Source: Deroplatys truncata
Taxonomy: Eukaryota > Arthropoda > Insecta > Mantodea > Mantidae
Direction of reading: 5' to 3'
Assembly (NCBI GenBank): GCA_030765065.1
Contig: CM060983.1
Span: forward strand, 49,102,067 to 49,166,066
DNA length: 64,000 nt
Made by a program: the position numbers and the translations under genes. Position 1 is the first letter of the stretch, and each line of letters opens with the position of its first letter. Below are positions 47,161 through 59,229 of the stretch, piece by piece. The notes below the pieces were generated by a model. It was not told where the DNA came from. It did not search any database and saw only the letters and a list, made by a program, of their open reading frames with translations.

Positions 47161-48227
47161 GCATCCACAAAAAGTAACTGTAATAATTGTAATTTAGGAA
47201 TTATTGATAATTAAAATTTAATAATTTACCATAATTTTAAAGAAATATGATTTAAATCTGCATTAATCGAAAGTTGTTCTGAAGTTGTTAATATGTTTTA
47301 AGTTCCAATAATATTGTTAAATAAATAAAGCCGTAATTGCCTAAGAAAAACTGCAACATTTATGCAAAATAAGAATGGTTTCGTTTTAGACTGTCCATTA
47401 TGTTTTAGTAGCGTGGGGCCATAAAAATCGAAACCTTCTTTTGTAGTTCGTGGGGATGAGGCAAGTTTTAAGAGTAAACAGACGCTATGAGGCAATGGAC
47501 AGTTCTTACAGTTAGGCCTTGAATTTTCAACTAGGGAACCAATAAACGTAGAGAAACGGTGTGAGAACCAATGGAAAGATAGGAGGCGAGCAGTGACTGA
47601 TATATATGAACGCGAGGGTGGATTTGGGACAGTTTGTCATGATTCTTCGTTGAGGTAACACGTAGCACTCCGGGTCAGAAAAGGACGCTAAGTTCCGAAA
47701 TTTGCTAAGTGCCACGCAATTATGCAACTATAAAGTGATGTAGGTGAAATATTTATATAATGTGCTAACGGTATTCTTCGATATAATTATATCCAAACTC
47801 ATAAATGAGCTAATGTTGGTCAAGTGACTACTTCAAGTTCGCGCGAATCTAAAGAACGGTGATAGAGCAACGGGATATTAAATAGCTAGCCGGAGCAAAC
47901 TTTAGTGTTCTAAGAGACAATAGTGGGAAGACAGTGCTAAAAGAATCACATGTGTTAGGGAATATTAATGAATCTGGCAGGATTTCTAGCATAAAGAGTG
48001 AGAAAAGTGAAAACAGTGTTTCTTTGAAGACAATGTCCTGGTGTCACCACTCCCGTAATCCTACCCTGATAATAATAATAGGGAATTTCAGGCCGATTCG
48101 CCGACAGTTGACCCTGAGATGCGACCAGAAGAGCTTCCTGACTGATATGGGCGATTTCGAGTCCTGAAGGCTTCACCCATACAACGACGCAGGTAAGACT
48201 ACCATAAAGAAGTAGTGAGGAAAACGC
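47161..48227. other. No recognised feature
   Basis: About 1 kb without a supported gene or shared repeat. Confidence 0.45.
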
Positions 48228-48346
48228 TACAACGTGTAATAAAAGTTTATATCGATTAATAAGTCGACAGAAGAATAAGTTTTTGTAAGAACAGTACTAG
48301 AAGAGTGGGTAGAGAAAGTCAAGTGAATGCCACACACCAGAATTTT
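48228..48346 (+). repeat. Rep1 3'-end fragment
   Basis: Last about 115 bp of a plus-oriented unit, ending GAGAAAGTCAAGTGAATG then CCACACACCAGAATTTTT. Confidence 0.6.
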
Positions 48347-48824
48347 TAAATATGTTGATACAGCACTGACCTACGTAAGGTATGAACCGATTTCTGATTT
48401 GTATCTTAAAGAAAACAGGTTACAACGAGGCGGGGGTCGTATAACGAGTCCTACCCTTAATTCAATGAGTGAATGTTACCAGTGTTGCCAGTTATTGAGA
48501 GTTTAAAGGAAGAATAAAAAGTAGAATTTGCCAAAAAACGTCATTTTTAATTTTTTGTGAGATCTTATAAATTGTAATTCCCTGTTTAACTTGATATGAA
48601 TTTTATCATTATAGGCACAATGTTTATATTTAAATATATTTTGAAAATGGTGTTCTATCTGCTATTTTGCACTGTAAATCCTACACACTTCATTAAAGAA
48701 AAGAAATCTTAACTCCTACATACGCAGGGAAGGTTTTGCTTTACAAATTGGTACTACTGTTCAGTATGGCAGGTGCTGTGTGCGCAAGCCATGTGGTTTC
48801 TTTCTTTGAATATATACGAGTTTG
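48347..48824. other. No recognised feature
   Basis: Nothing recognised in this flank of the hAT-like element. Confidence 0.4.
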
Positions 48825-49396
48825 TTTTCTACTAGGGATGGGACTTCGATAACTCGATACTCTCGATGCTCGGTGGTATCGAAGTATGACTAATACTTTG
48901 AGGTAAACCATCGATACTCCTAAATTTTTAAGTTTTGCATTACTGAAAGTTGTTACGTTTAACTTTAAGCTAGATAAAGTATTAAAGGAGTCGAGACTTC
49001 CTGCTATTGCTCAAAGAGTTGCTGGACTATAGTTCTTGACAGACCTTAACTGCTATGAATGCAACATTTCATTGACTCTTATGTATAAATAAAAATATGC
49101 AAGACAATAGGAGACGGAGTAGAGGTACACGTGTAACATCAGCATTAACTGAGTTGTGAATGAAACTGGTTTAGTTCATGCACTAAATGACGTTTCTGCG
49201 ATAGCCAGGCTTGGTGACTCACTCTCAGCCATTACATTTACCAACTCCTGTGACCAAAATCTTATGACGTGAGAAATACAGGGCATGAAAATGTTTATTC
49301 CTTCATGAATCCTCGTGTTCTTAATCAAAAACCATTGTTTCCTTTATATCTCAACATTTCATATAATACTTCCTTGATTTCTGCTTCAAATTTTTT

Positions 49397-50013
49397 ACTT
49401 TCTCTACTACGTATAGTAAGTAGGGGAAGTATTGTATTCCATCCAAAAATTCGATACCGAGATTTCACCGGAAATACATGTTTTGAGACCCCTGAATCCA
49501 AAAAAGAAATATTTTTGGAAACATGTCCGTGTGTGTGTGTGTGTCTGTGAACAGCATAACTCAGAAACGAACAGTCGGATAAACACCAAACTTGGTACTT
49601 AGCTTGAGTATCTTCCAGAGATGCGACACGAAGGTTTTCAAGAAAATCCTCCCACCCCAGATTACCATTTACATGGAACATTTTTCAAAATTTTAATTTT
49701 CTCAGAAACGGCTCTAACGATTTTGATTAAAATATCATATGTTTAAGATATTTTATTGACAAATAAAATGTATATGTTGAATTTTCTGAGAATGTCTCCA
49801 AAAGTATTCATCGTGAACGCCTTTTGCATAACTGGTAAACCATAAGAGATAGACAAAATTTTACTGCACAAAAAATGTAGATCGCGGAAAATACACAATT
49901 TATGTCATATACATTTTTTTTTGAGTGAATCATTTTCGAAATATTGCTTGTTATTCCCTTAAATTTTCCAATACTTATTCTTTTTCTCAAATGAAAATTC
50001 GTTATTCATTTTT
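49397..50013 (+). repeat. Rep1 parent unit, 5' part
   Basis: Starts ACTTTCTCTACTACGTATAG at 49397 and stops in the T-run of GTTATTCATTTTT. Its continuation is at 51809-52017, so it is one unit opened by an insertion. Confidence 0.88.
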
Positions 50014-50909
50014 ACTTTCTCTACTACGTATAGTAAGTAGGGGAAGTATTGCATTCCACCCAAAAATTCGATACCGAGATTTCACCGGAAATACATGTTT
50101 TGAGACCCACTGAATCCAAAAAAAGCATTTTTGGAAACATGTCCGTGTGTGTGTCTGTGTGTGTGTCTGTGTGTGTGTGTGTCTGTGTGTGTGTCTGTGT
50201 GTGTGTCTGTGAACAGCATAACTCAAAAACGAACAGTCGGATAAACACCAAACTTGGTATTTAGGTTCAGTATCTTCCAGAGATGCGACACGAAGGTTTT
50301 CAAGAAAATCCCCCCACCCCAGACTACCCTTTACATGGAACATTTTTCGAAAATTTTAATTTTCTCAAAAATGGCTCTAACGATTTTGATTAAAATATCA
50401 TATGTTTAAGATAATGACATGAGAAATGAAATGTATATGTCGAATTTTCTGGGAATGTCTCCAAAAGTATTCTTCATTGTGAACGACTTTTGCATAACTG
50501 GTAAACCATAAGAGATAGACAAAATTTTACTGCACAAAAAATGTAGATCTCGTTAAAATACACAACTTATGTCATATACATTTCTTTTGTTGAGTGAACC
50601 GTTTTCGAGATATTGCTTGTTATTCCCTTAAATTTTCCAATACTTATACTTTTTCTCAAATTCGTTATTCATTTTTTTATGTCCTGGACTTGCAAAGAGA
50701 ATGGAATGCGCCGCATAGCAACCAGCGTTAAAATATTTGACCATCGCTTAAAAGCTACCATATTCCCCTTGCATCTACAAGAAAATTAGCAATAAGATTG
50801 ACATCTCGATATCTCGATTAACATGAAGCATATGGAGAATAAGCGTTTGTAAAAATAGATTGTACAAGAGTAGAGAAAGTCATGTGAGTGTAACACATCA
50901 GATTTTTTT
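50014..50909 (+). repeat. Rep1 copy, first unit of an inserted dimer
   Basis: An 896-bp complete unit with the GT/CT microsatellite at about 50142-50210. It ends CATCAGATTTTTTT and is followed directly by the next unit start. Confidence 0.92.
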
Positions 50910-51808
50910 ACTTTCTCTACTACGTATAGTAAGTAGGGGAAGTATTGCATTCCACCCAAAAATTCGATACCGAGATTTCACCGGAAATACACGTTTTGAG
51001 ACCTCCTGAATCCAAAAAAAGCATTTTTAGAAACATGTCCGTGTGTGTGTCTGTGTGTGTGTGTGTGTGTCTGTGTGTGTGTCTGTGTGTGTGTGTGTCT
51101 GTGTGTCTGTGAACAGCATAACTCAAAAACGAACAATCGGATAAGCACCAAACTTGGTATTTAGGTTCAGTATCTTCCAGAGATGCGACACGAAGGTTTT
51201 CAAGAAAATTTCCCCACCCCAGACTACCCTTTACATGGAACATTTTTCGAAAATTTTAATTTTCTCAAAAACGGCTCTAACGATTTTGATTAAAATATCA
51301 TATGTTTAAGATATTGTCATGACAAATAAAATGTATATCTCGAATATTCTGGGAATGTCTCCAAAAGTATTCTTCATTATGAACGACTTTTTCATAACTG
51401 GTAAACCATAAGAGATAGACAAAATTTTACTACACAAAAAATGTAGATCGCGTTAAAATACACAATTTATGTCATATACATTTCTTTTGTTGAGTGAACC
51501 GTTTGCGAGATATTGCTTGTTATTCCCTTAAATTTTCCAATACTTATACTTTTTCTCAAATTCGTTATTCATTTTTTTATGTTCTGGACATGCAAAGAGA
51601 ATGGAATGCCCCACATAGCAACCAGCGTTAAAATATTTGACTATCGCTTAAAAGCTACCATATTCCCCTTGCATCTACAAGAAAATTATCAATAAGATTG
51701 ACATCTCGATATCTCGATTAACATGAAGCATATGGAGAATAGGCGTTTGTAAAATTAGGTTGTACAAGAGTAGAGAAAGTTATGTGAGTGTAACACATCA
51801 GATTTTTT
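50910..51808 (+). repeat. Rep1 copy, second unit of an inserted dimer
   Basis: An 899-bp complete unit, near-identical to the preceding one. Both share ACATCTCGATATCTCGATT and GCGTTAAAATATTTGAC variants. It carries the intact 107-codon minus-strand frame 51243-50920. Confidence 0.92.
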
Positions 51809-52017
51809 ATGTCCTGCACATACAAAGAGAATGGAATACTCCACATAGCAACCACCTCTTAAAATACTTGACTATCGCTTAAAGCCTAGCAATTCCCCTT
51901 GCATCTACAAGAAAATTAGCAATAAGATTAACATCTTGATTAACATGAAGCATATGGAGAATAAGCGTGTGTAAAAATAGTTTGTACAAGAGTGAGTGTA
52001 ACACATCAGATTTTTTA
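51809..52017 (+). repeat. Rep1 parent unit, 3' part
   Basis: Starts ATGTCCTGCACATAC, exactly where 49397-50013 stopped, and runs to the terminal CACATCAGATT. Confidence 0.85.
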
Positions 52018-52280
52018 TTACTAATAAGAACATAATTCAGTGAACAAGCTATCGCCTTTACAGTTTTTTATAAAGTGAGTATCGAATATCGGTGCTCGAG
52101 AAATAGCGATATCGTCCATCACTATTTTCTACATTAGGCTTTGGATAGCTTTTTCTTCGAATGACATGTGAAAACGACATGTTTTTTTGAAACTATTGAA
52201 GACAGTTGAATGAGATTTTAGGACGATAAAAGCAACCTCTAAGTGCTGTTGTGTATCTACTTGGGTGTTATATCTTAATA

Positions 52281-52785
52281 GTTCTAACCGAGTGAGGAGG
52301 TTAGAGAGGTCGTGGGTTCGATTCCCGCGGCCGACGTTCCTCATCCATTACTTTTACAGAGGTTTCTCGGGTCGCTAGCCGAATGCTGGGAGTGATAATT
52401 CCCTCGAATTTCCTGTCCCTCCAGTCTCGTTCCACTTCACCTTTCATCTGCTTGGTTCTTTCAGGGTTGCAAGTGTTGGAGGGAGTCTCGGTTGCATGGC
52501 AGGGGAAAAGGATGCTCTCTGTAACATTTCGTCTCACGGAATGGGGGCGGTCTCTAAGTGGCGAGCCTCCCGTGGGATGTACAAGCTTGCAGGGGGGAGG
52601 GGTGTCGGTTGTTCCAGCTGCTACCAGGGGATTTTCAACCTGGAAAATGTAGGCACCCTGCTGCCCGCTCTGTCGGGCCGCCTGATCCAACCGCTCTCTG
52701 TCAACTCTCACTTCACCCCGTCCTCCCGGGGGTGCACAAGTGCGCTGAATAGGTCGAGGGGTTAAGTTTCCCTCTGCTCCTGGTT
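52281..52785 (+). repeat. tRNA-derived SINE, family A (copy 3)
   Basis: The head has AACCGAGTGAGGAGGTTAG (52286-52304) and the B-box GGGTTCGATTCCCGCGG (52315-52331). The body matches 9184-9674. It lies about 150 bp beyond the hAT-like element. Confidence 0.7.
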
Positions 52786-52835
52786 ATACGTGAAGGATTA
52801 TTTGTATTGTTATTTATTACGTTATTTTTAACACC

Positions 52836-53806
52836 ACACTTTGGGAGCCAATTTGAAGAAAATGTATTATATTTCGACTGTTGGAGAGCCGAACTTGAAG
52901 TAGTTGCAACCGCATGTATGGTAGTCGGTAGCCTTCGCCCCAATCGTACTTTCAGGTGGCCTTTGCCCCAAATTTAAAAAAAATTAACTTTGTAATTTGA
53001 CTGTTTCTTTAAATATTATATATTTATGTTTGCCTCGGCTGCGTCAGTATTATTGCTACAGACATAGGTTTCTTGGCAAGGCGTGCACCGGCTGAAGAAT
53101 CTAAGCTTACACAGATTATAATTTTTACTTCACCACATTTATTAATCCTTGACACAATTTAAACAACAGTTCATTTATATAGAGAGCTGTAAGATTCTTT
53201 TATTAATTACTTTCACTTTTTAACACGTAAACTATTTTCGTCTCACACGAATACGTATTAAATTTCTGGAGGACACATCTCGCATCTGGTTAGGAACACT
53301 GTCTACAACCAACGCGTCCAGTTATGAGCACTGTCTACAAGCAACTGGCTTGATTTCTACCGCCTAAATTTTTAAATATCTGTATTTCAACTCTCTGATT
53401 GGCTACTCCTAATCAAATAGAATACTTTTATTTAACTTAAGCTTTTTTCTAGTTGTTGATTGGCTGTATTATAAACTGTCTCAACATTTACATTATTGTT
53501 GCTCCAATAATGACTAGTAGTATTGTTAAACTTTATTACTCATTATTGCCTCTGGGTTACCTCGTTGTTACACCATTGTTAGCAGCTTCTAACCTATTAT
53601 TCTCACAGCTCCAATATTATTAAATTACGTAATACATTCACATAACGTTATTACACATGTATGCAATAATATAAACATATACAATGACTGTAATATACAC
53701 TTTTTATATCTTGTTACATACACATGTTGCTTTAAGGTGGGCTGTTATTATATTTTATATTATATAATTTGACTGAAATCATTTAAGTGTTAAAAATACT
53801 GCCTCA
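52836..53806 (-). repeat. LTR-like repeat, family 1 (copy D)
   Basis: LTR part 52854-53806. On the minus strand it starts TGAGGCAGTATTTTTAACA and ends TTCTTCA. AAT and the PBS-like TGGCTCCCAAAGTGTGG (52834-52850) follow. The tail carries both GGGGCRAAGGCC-type motifs. Confidence 0.6.
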
Positions 53807-54183
53807 TGCGACATCACGTCATAAATATTATCTGAGATAGTTGATCATGAATTCAACATATTTAACAATGCCGGGATAGAGATTTTAATCTCCCTTTAAG
53901 CATATATCTCTGCACTTATACTGTATGGTTTAGCTTATTCCCAAAAGAACTAAAATGTGTAGACAGTACACTTACAAAACCCATATTTTAAACACACTCT
54001 TGTATTACAAACATTTCCTCTCAATTTTACATGTACGTAAATATACGCCACAGTTTATAAACTCTTAAAAAAAAAGAAGAAAAAAAAATACCTGACGCAA
54101 CTACACGATGTATACTAACCAAATAATGTATTCCCTCTCGAGGGCATTTAATAATGTTTTCTCTCCTCCTAACCCACACTCAG
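53807..54183. other. No recognised feature
   Basis: AT-rich flank. Nothing recognised. Confidence 0.4.
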
Positions 54184-55014
54184 ATATCTTATGTGTTACA
54201 CTCACATGACTTTATCTACCTTCTATCGTTTATTGGTGGGTACACAAGTTATCCTTACGAAATTTTATTTCTCTCTGCTTCATTTTAATTGAGCTAAATC
54301 TTTCCAGAAATAGCTTCATTACACATTTCGCTATAGGTACATAGCGAACAGCGATAGTAAAATGTTTAAGAGCTGGACGCTATATGCTGGCCTTAAAATT
54401 CCATTTTCTTTCCAAGCAATCGCGAGAAACAACTGAACATCGACAGGAGTTAAAAAGAATGTCAAAGTGTTGAACAGATGGAAACATTAATAGCGGATAT
54501 CTCGGAAATGGCTTATGGCATAAAAGGTTGTTTCGAACAACATCTGTGTTTTAAAGAGATCTACATTTTGTGTGCAAAACATTTTCATATATCACTTAAC
54601 AGTTATCCAAGATAATACAAAATTCCTTCCGAATGAAGAAGACTTCACAGGCTATTCCCAGAAAAGTCAAAATATACATTTTATTTGCCATGTAAATATC
54701 TTTAATATATGGTATATTAATAAAAATCGTTACAGCCATTTTTGTGAAAATAAAACATTTCAAAAACTGTTCCATGTAAAGGGTGGTTGAGGTATCTTTG
54801 GAAGATACTGAACTTAAATACAAAGTTTGGTATCTATCGTACTTTTCATTTTTGAGTTATGTTGTACACAGACGCACTAAAACACACAAGCGCGGACCGT
54901 ACTCTAAAAATTGATTTTTTTTTCAGGGGTTATAAAAATATATCTTTCCGGTGAAATCTAGGTATCTAATTTTTGGGTGGAAACGCAATATCTTCTCTAC
55001 CTCGTAGAGCAAGT
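54184..55014 (-). repeat. Rep1 copy, subfamily 2 reference
   Basis: An uninterrupted 831-bp minus-oriented unit from TATCTTATGTGTTAC to CTCGTAGAGCAAGT. It can serve as the alignment reference for subfamily 2. Confidence 0.85.
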
Positions 55015-55576
55015 AAAAATATCACTAATTATCGATCTAATATCGTATCAAACAGAGATAATCACGAGGAATTTCGGAGTATCCGTCGAAGTAATAATGC
55101 ATCAATTATCTCTTAGGGGCTTCCAAGAAGCGTCGAAAAACCACGAAGTACCTGTGCACACCCATTACGCCCCGAACAGCTAATACATACTATCTTCAAC
55201 GATGATAATCAAGTGGGAAAGATTCTGTGAAACCCTTCGGCTACAGGGAAAACCCAAGGGATGCTTTGGCGAAATGAAAGGCACTACCGCGTTGCAAACC
55301 AGTTGGTGAATGATGTTTAATGGCGTAGGTGTTTACTGCAATGGGCGTCACCAGCAAAATAACTTAAGAGAGATCTAAAAAATAAGTTTTCTAAGAAGCA
55401 ATAGAAGAGATTCAACACACAGGACTTTTTATTCAGAATATGCGGCTTACAACGTAGCAACGTTTGAATAACAACAGTAAATATTGCAAGAATAGTTACG
55501 TTTCATCGAATTTGTTTAATATAAAGTAGTTTTGAGAAAACGTACTTTTGTTACATTTTATAAATGCCCAAAAAAA
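55015..55576. other. No recognised feature
   Basis: No gene or shared repeat recognised. Confidence 0.45.
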
Positions 55577-56331
55577 TCTGATGTGTTACACTCACATGAC
55601 TTTCTCTACTCCTGTACAAACTATTTTTACAAACGCTTATTCTCCATATGCTTCATGTTAATCGAGATAAACATTTACAGTCTATCTTATTGCTAATTTT
55701 CTTGTAGATGTAAGGGGAATATATATTTACAAGGGCAATATAGAAAAACAGTAGCCTTTAAGCACATACATATCTCTTAATAACTGGTTGCTAGGTGCAG
55801 CACCATTCTCTTTGCCACAGATTAATACTCTTTGCATATCCAAGACAAAAAAATGAATAACGAATTCCCATTTGAGAAAATATGTATTGAAAAATTTAAG
55901 GAATAACAAGTAATATCTCGAAAATGGTTCACTCAACAAAAAAATGTATATGACATAAATTGTGTATTTTAACGCGATCTACATTTTTTGTGTAGTAAAA
56001 TTTTGTCTATCTCTTATGGTTTACCAGTTATGCAAAAGTCGTTCACAATAAAGAATACTTTTGGAGACATTCCCAGGAAATTCAAGATATACATTTTATT
56101 TGTCATGAAAATATCTTAAACATATGATACTTTAATCAAAATCATTAGAGCCATTTTTGAGAAAATTAAAATTTTCGAAACATTTTCCATGTAAAGGGTA
56201 CTCTGGGGTGGGGGGATTTTCTTGAAAACCTTCGTGTCGCATCCTTGGAAGATACTGAACCCAAATACCAAGTTTGGTGTTTATCCGACGGTTCGTTTCT
56301 GAGTTATGCTGTTCATAGACACACACACACA

Positions 56332-56377
<46 letters not shown>

Positions 56378-56521
56378 AGGACACACACACGGACATGTTT
56401 CCAAAAATGCTTTTTTTGGATTCAGGGGGCCTTAAAACATGTATTTCCGGTGAAATCTCGGTATCAAAATTTTGGGTGGAATACAATACTTCCCCTACTT
56501 ACTATACGTAGTAGAGAAAGT
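55577..56521 (-). repeat. Rep1 copy, full length
   Basis: 945 bp from TCTGATGTG to GTAGTAGAGAAAGT, with a long (CA)n at 56319-56372. The conserved minus-unit frame is open here but its ATG has become ATT. Confidence 0.9.
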
Positions 56522-56785
56522 AATTATAGCACAGTTACTTTTAAAAATGGCTCCCGCGTCCAAAGAACATTTTTTTCCTAAAATTTAGTGCTAACGACCC
56601 TTAATTTCACTATTAAGCTCATGTTAAATTCATGGCAATAAAAATGAATTACGCACAAATAAATTATAGGAAAATTATCGTAATAGTTGTGTTACTAAAT
56701 ATATTGTGTGCATTTAATATAGTTGAAGTCTGTAAATTTTAAGTAAGCAATTACTCTTGCAATATTTGAATAGATATCAGTTTTT

Positions 56786-57068
56786 GCTTTCTCTACCACC
56801 TAACAGGTTCTTAAAGTATTAAATACCTCCCAAAAATTGTATATGGATATTTCACCAGAAATACTGTTCTGAGGCTCTCTGAATCCAAAACAAGCATTTT
56901 TAGAAAAGAATACGTGTATATGTGTGTCTGTGAACACCATATCTAACTCAAAAACGAAATGTTTGATAAATACTAAACTTGGTACATAAGTTTAGTATCT
57001 TACAAAGATGCAACACGAAGGTTTTCTTGAATATCCCCCACCACAAAATACCCTTCAAATGGAAAAAA
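56786..57068 (+). repeat. Old Rep1 5' part
   Basis: Starts GCTTTCTCTACCACC at 56786 and stops in an A-run (GGAAAAAA), where oppositely oriented Rep1 sequence begins. Confidence 0.75.
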
Positions 57069-57536
57069 TCTGATGTGTTACACTCACATGACTTTCTCTA
57101 CTCTTGTACAATCTAATTTTACAAACGCCTATTCTCCATATGCTTCATGTTAATCGAGATATCGAGATGTCAATCTTATTGGTAATTTTCTTGTAGATGC
57201 AAGGGGAATATGGTAGCTTTTAAGCGATAGTCAAATATTTTAACGCTGGTTGCTATGTGGCGCATTTCATTCTCTTTGCATGTCCAAGACATAAAAAAAA
57301 AATCTGATGTGTTACACTCACATGACTTTCTCTACTCTTGTACAATCTATTTTTACAAACGCCTATTCTCCATATGCTTCATGTTAATCGAGATATCGAG
57401 ATGACAATCTTATTGGTAATTTTCTTGTAGATGCAAGGGGAATATGGTAGTTTTTAAGCGATAGTCAAATATTTTATCGCTGGTTGCTATGTGGCGCATT
57501 TCATTCTCTTTGCATGTCCAAGACATAAAAAAAAAA
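57069..57536 (-). repeat. Tandem 234-bp Rep1 end units (two)
   Basis: 57069-57302 and 57303-57536 are each the first 234 bp of a minus-oriented Rep1 unit, from TCTGATGTG to the A-run after GTCCAAGACAT. They differ at only a few positions and are followed directly by a complete unit. Confidence 0.95.
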
Positions 57537-58387
57537 TCTGATGTGTAACACTCACATGACTTTCTCTACTCTTGTACAATCTATTTTTACAAACGCCTAT
57601 TCTCCATATGCTTCATGTTAATCGAGATATCGAGATGACAATCTTATTGGTAATTTTCTTGTAGATGCAAGGGGAATATGGTAGTTTTTAAGCGATAGTC
57701 AAATATTTTATCGCTGGTTGCTATGTGGCGCATTCCATTCTCTTTGCATGTCCAGGACATAAAAAAATGAATAACGCATTTGAGAAAAAGTGTAAGTATT
57801 GGAAAATTTAAGGAAATAACAAGCAATATCTCGAAAACGGTTCACTCAATAAAAGAAATGTATATGACATAAGTTGTGTATTTTAACGCGATCTACATTT
57901 TTTGTGTAGTAAAATTTTGTCCATCTCTTATGGTTTACCAGTTATGCAAAAGTCGTTCACAATGAAGAATACTTTTGGAGACATTCCCAGAAAATTCGAG
58001 ATATACATTTCATTTCTCATGACATTACCCTAAACATATGATATTTTCATCAAAATCGTTAGAGCCATTTTTGAGAAAATTAAAATTTTCGAAAAATCTT
58101 CCATGTAAAGGGTAGTCTGGGGTGGGGGGATTTTCTTGAAAACCTTCGTGTCGCATCTCTGGAAGATACTGAACCTAAATACCAAGTTTGGTGCTTATCC
58201 GATTGTTCGTTTTTGAGTTATGCTGTTCACAGACACACACACAGACACACACACAGACACACACACACACAGACACACACACGGACATGTTTCTAAAAAT
58301 GCTTTTTTTGGATTCAGGAGGTCTCAAAACGTGTATTTCCGGTGAAATCTCGGTATCCCCTACTTACTATACGTAGTAGAGAAAGTA
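57537..58387 (-). repeat. Rep1 copy closing the tandem array
   Basis: An 851-bp unit from TCTGATGTG to GTAGTAGAGAAAGT. A short deletion near 58355 removes the ATCGAATTTTTGGGTGG region. Confidence 0.92.
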
Positions 58388-58433
58388 AAAATGTAGATTT
58401 CAAAGATAATATTTAGATTATATTTAAATAAAG

Positions 58434-59229
58434 TGTGGCAGTATTTTATATCACAACAATGTAAATGCCAGAGTGATTATAGTGTAAATAAGCATTATTG
58501 TATGACATTGATTTGAGATGTTTGTTAATTATAAGCATTGTTAGGAAATAAGTTTACACGGCCTCACTGAAACTGACAATAGGAGCGGATAACAATGAGC
58601 GAGGGGGTGAGTTGTTTATTAATTAGAAGAGGCAAGCAAATGACGTCATAGTAGCGCGCGTTTCTTTAGAAATGGAGGGAATTTCTTCCCTAGAGCATAT
58701 GTGTTCGTAATTTTGATTGGATATAAAAATAGACGCTAATGTTGGCGCGTTTTATTAACCAATAGCAGCTCGGTTATAATCTTTAGGCATATCGTGTGAG
58801 GGAGTATAAATTATGAAGCCAAGAGACGGGTAACGTTCAGTCCAACAGAAGCACTCGCGGGTAATACGTCGTTCAGTCCAACAGAATCATTCACGCGTTA
58901 CACGTCGCGCAATTCTACAGAATCTCTCGCGTCGTAAAGTTAGTTATAAGTGATTATAGTAACATTAAAAAATATAACAGTTTCAGTCGGGCGTGTATCA
59001 AGAATAATTATGTGAAATGAATAAAGTGAGACGGCAATAAAAGTGTAAAAACAAATTCTTTTATCGGTGTTATCTTTCAGTAATAAATCCTTTCCGTTTA
59101 CACACCCTGTTTAAGAGATATGCTCGACTGAGAAATAATAGCTAGCCGGAGCACAATGAACCCAAAATGCAAAATAATAAAACAATAACAGGCGCTCAGC
59201 AATAAGATAACACGAACTAGACCGCGACA
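58434..59229 (+). repeat. LTR-like repeat, family 2 (copy F)
   Basis: 796 bp starting TGTGGCAGTATTTTATATC, with a TATA-like GGAGTATAAATTATG at 58801-58815. Three roughly 36-bp tandem repeats containing GTTCAGTCCAACAGAA follow (58831-58945). AATAAA signals lie at about 59021 and 59035, and it ends CCGCGACA. The PBS-like stretch seen after copy E is absent, so this is a candidate solo LTR, although no clear TSD is visible. Confidence 0.6.

Larger units (their letters stand above)
48825..52132. mobile_element. hAT-like non-autonomous element with exact 8-bp TSD, hosting a Rep1 array
   Basis: Element 48833-52124 is flanked by identical TTTTCTAC (48825-48832 and 52125-52132). Its ends are inverted, TAGGGATGG and CCATCACTA, and both sub-terminal regions are rich in TCGATA/ATCG motifs. 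An 8-bp TSD with such ends is the signature of hAT transposons. About 2.6 kb of the interior is Rep1, leaving about 0.67 kb of original element and no transposase, so it is a MITE-like hAT derivative. Confidence 0.75.

Noticed and set aside
49397..52017. CRISPR-like or satellite array
   Set aside because: Units are about 0.9 kb dispersed repeats with no short regular spacers, and the same unit occurs singly across the window.
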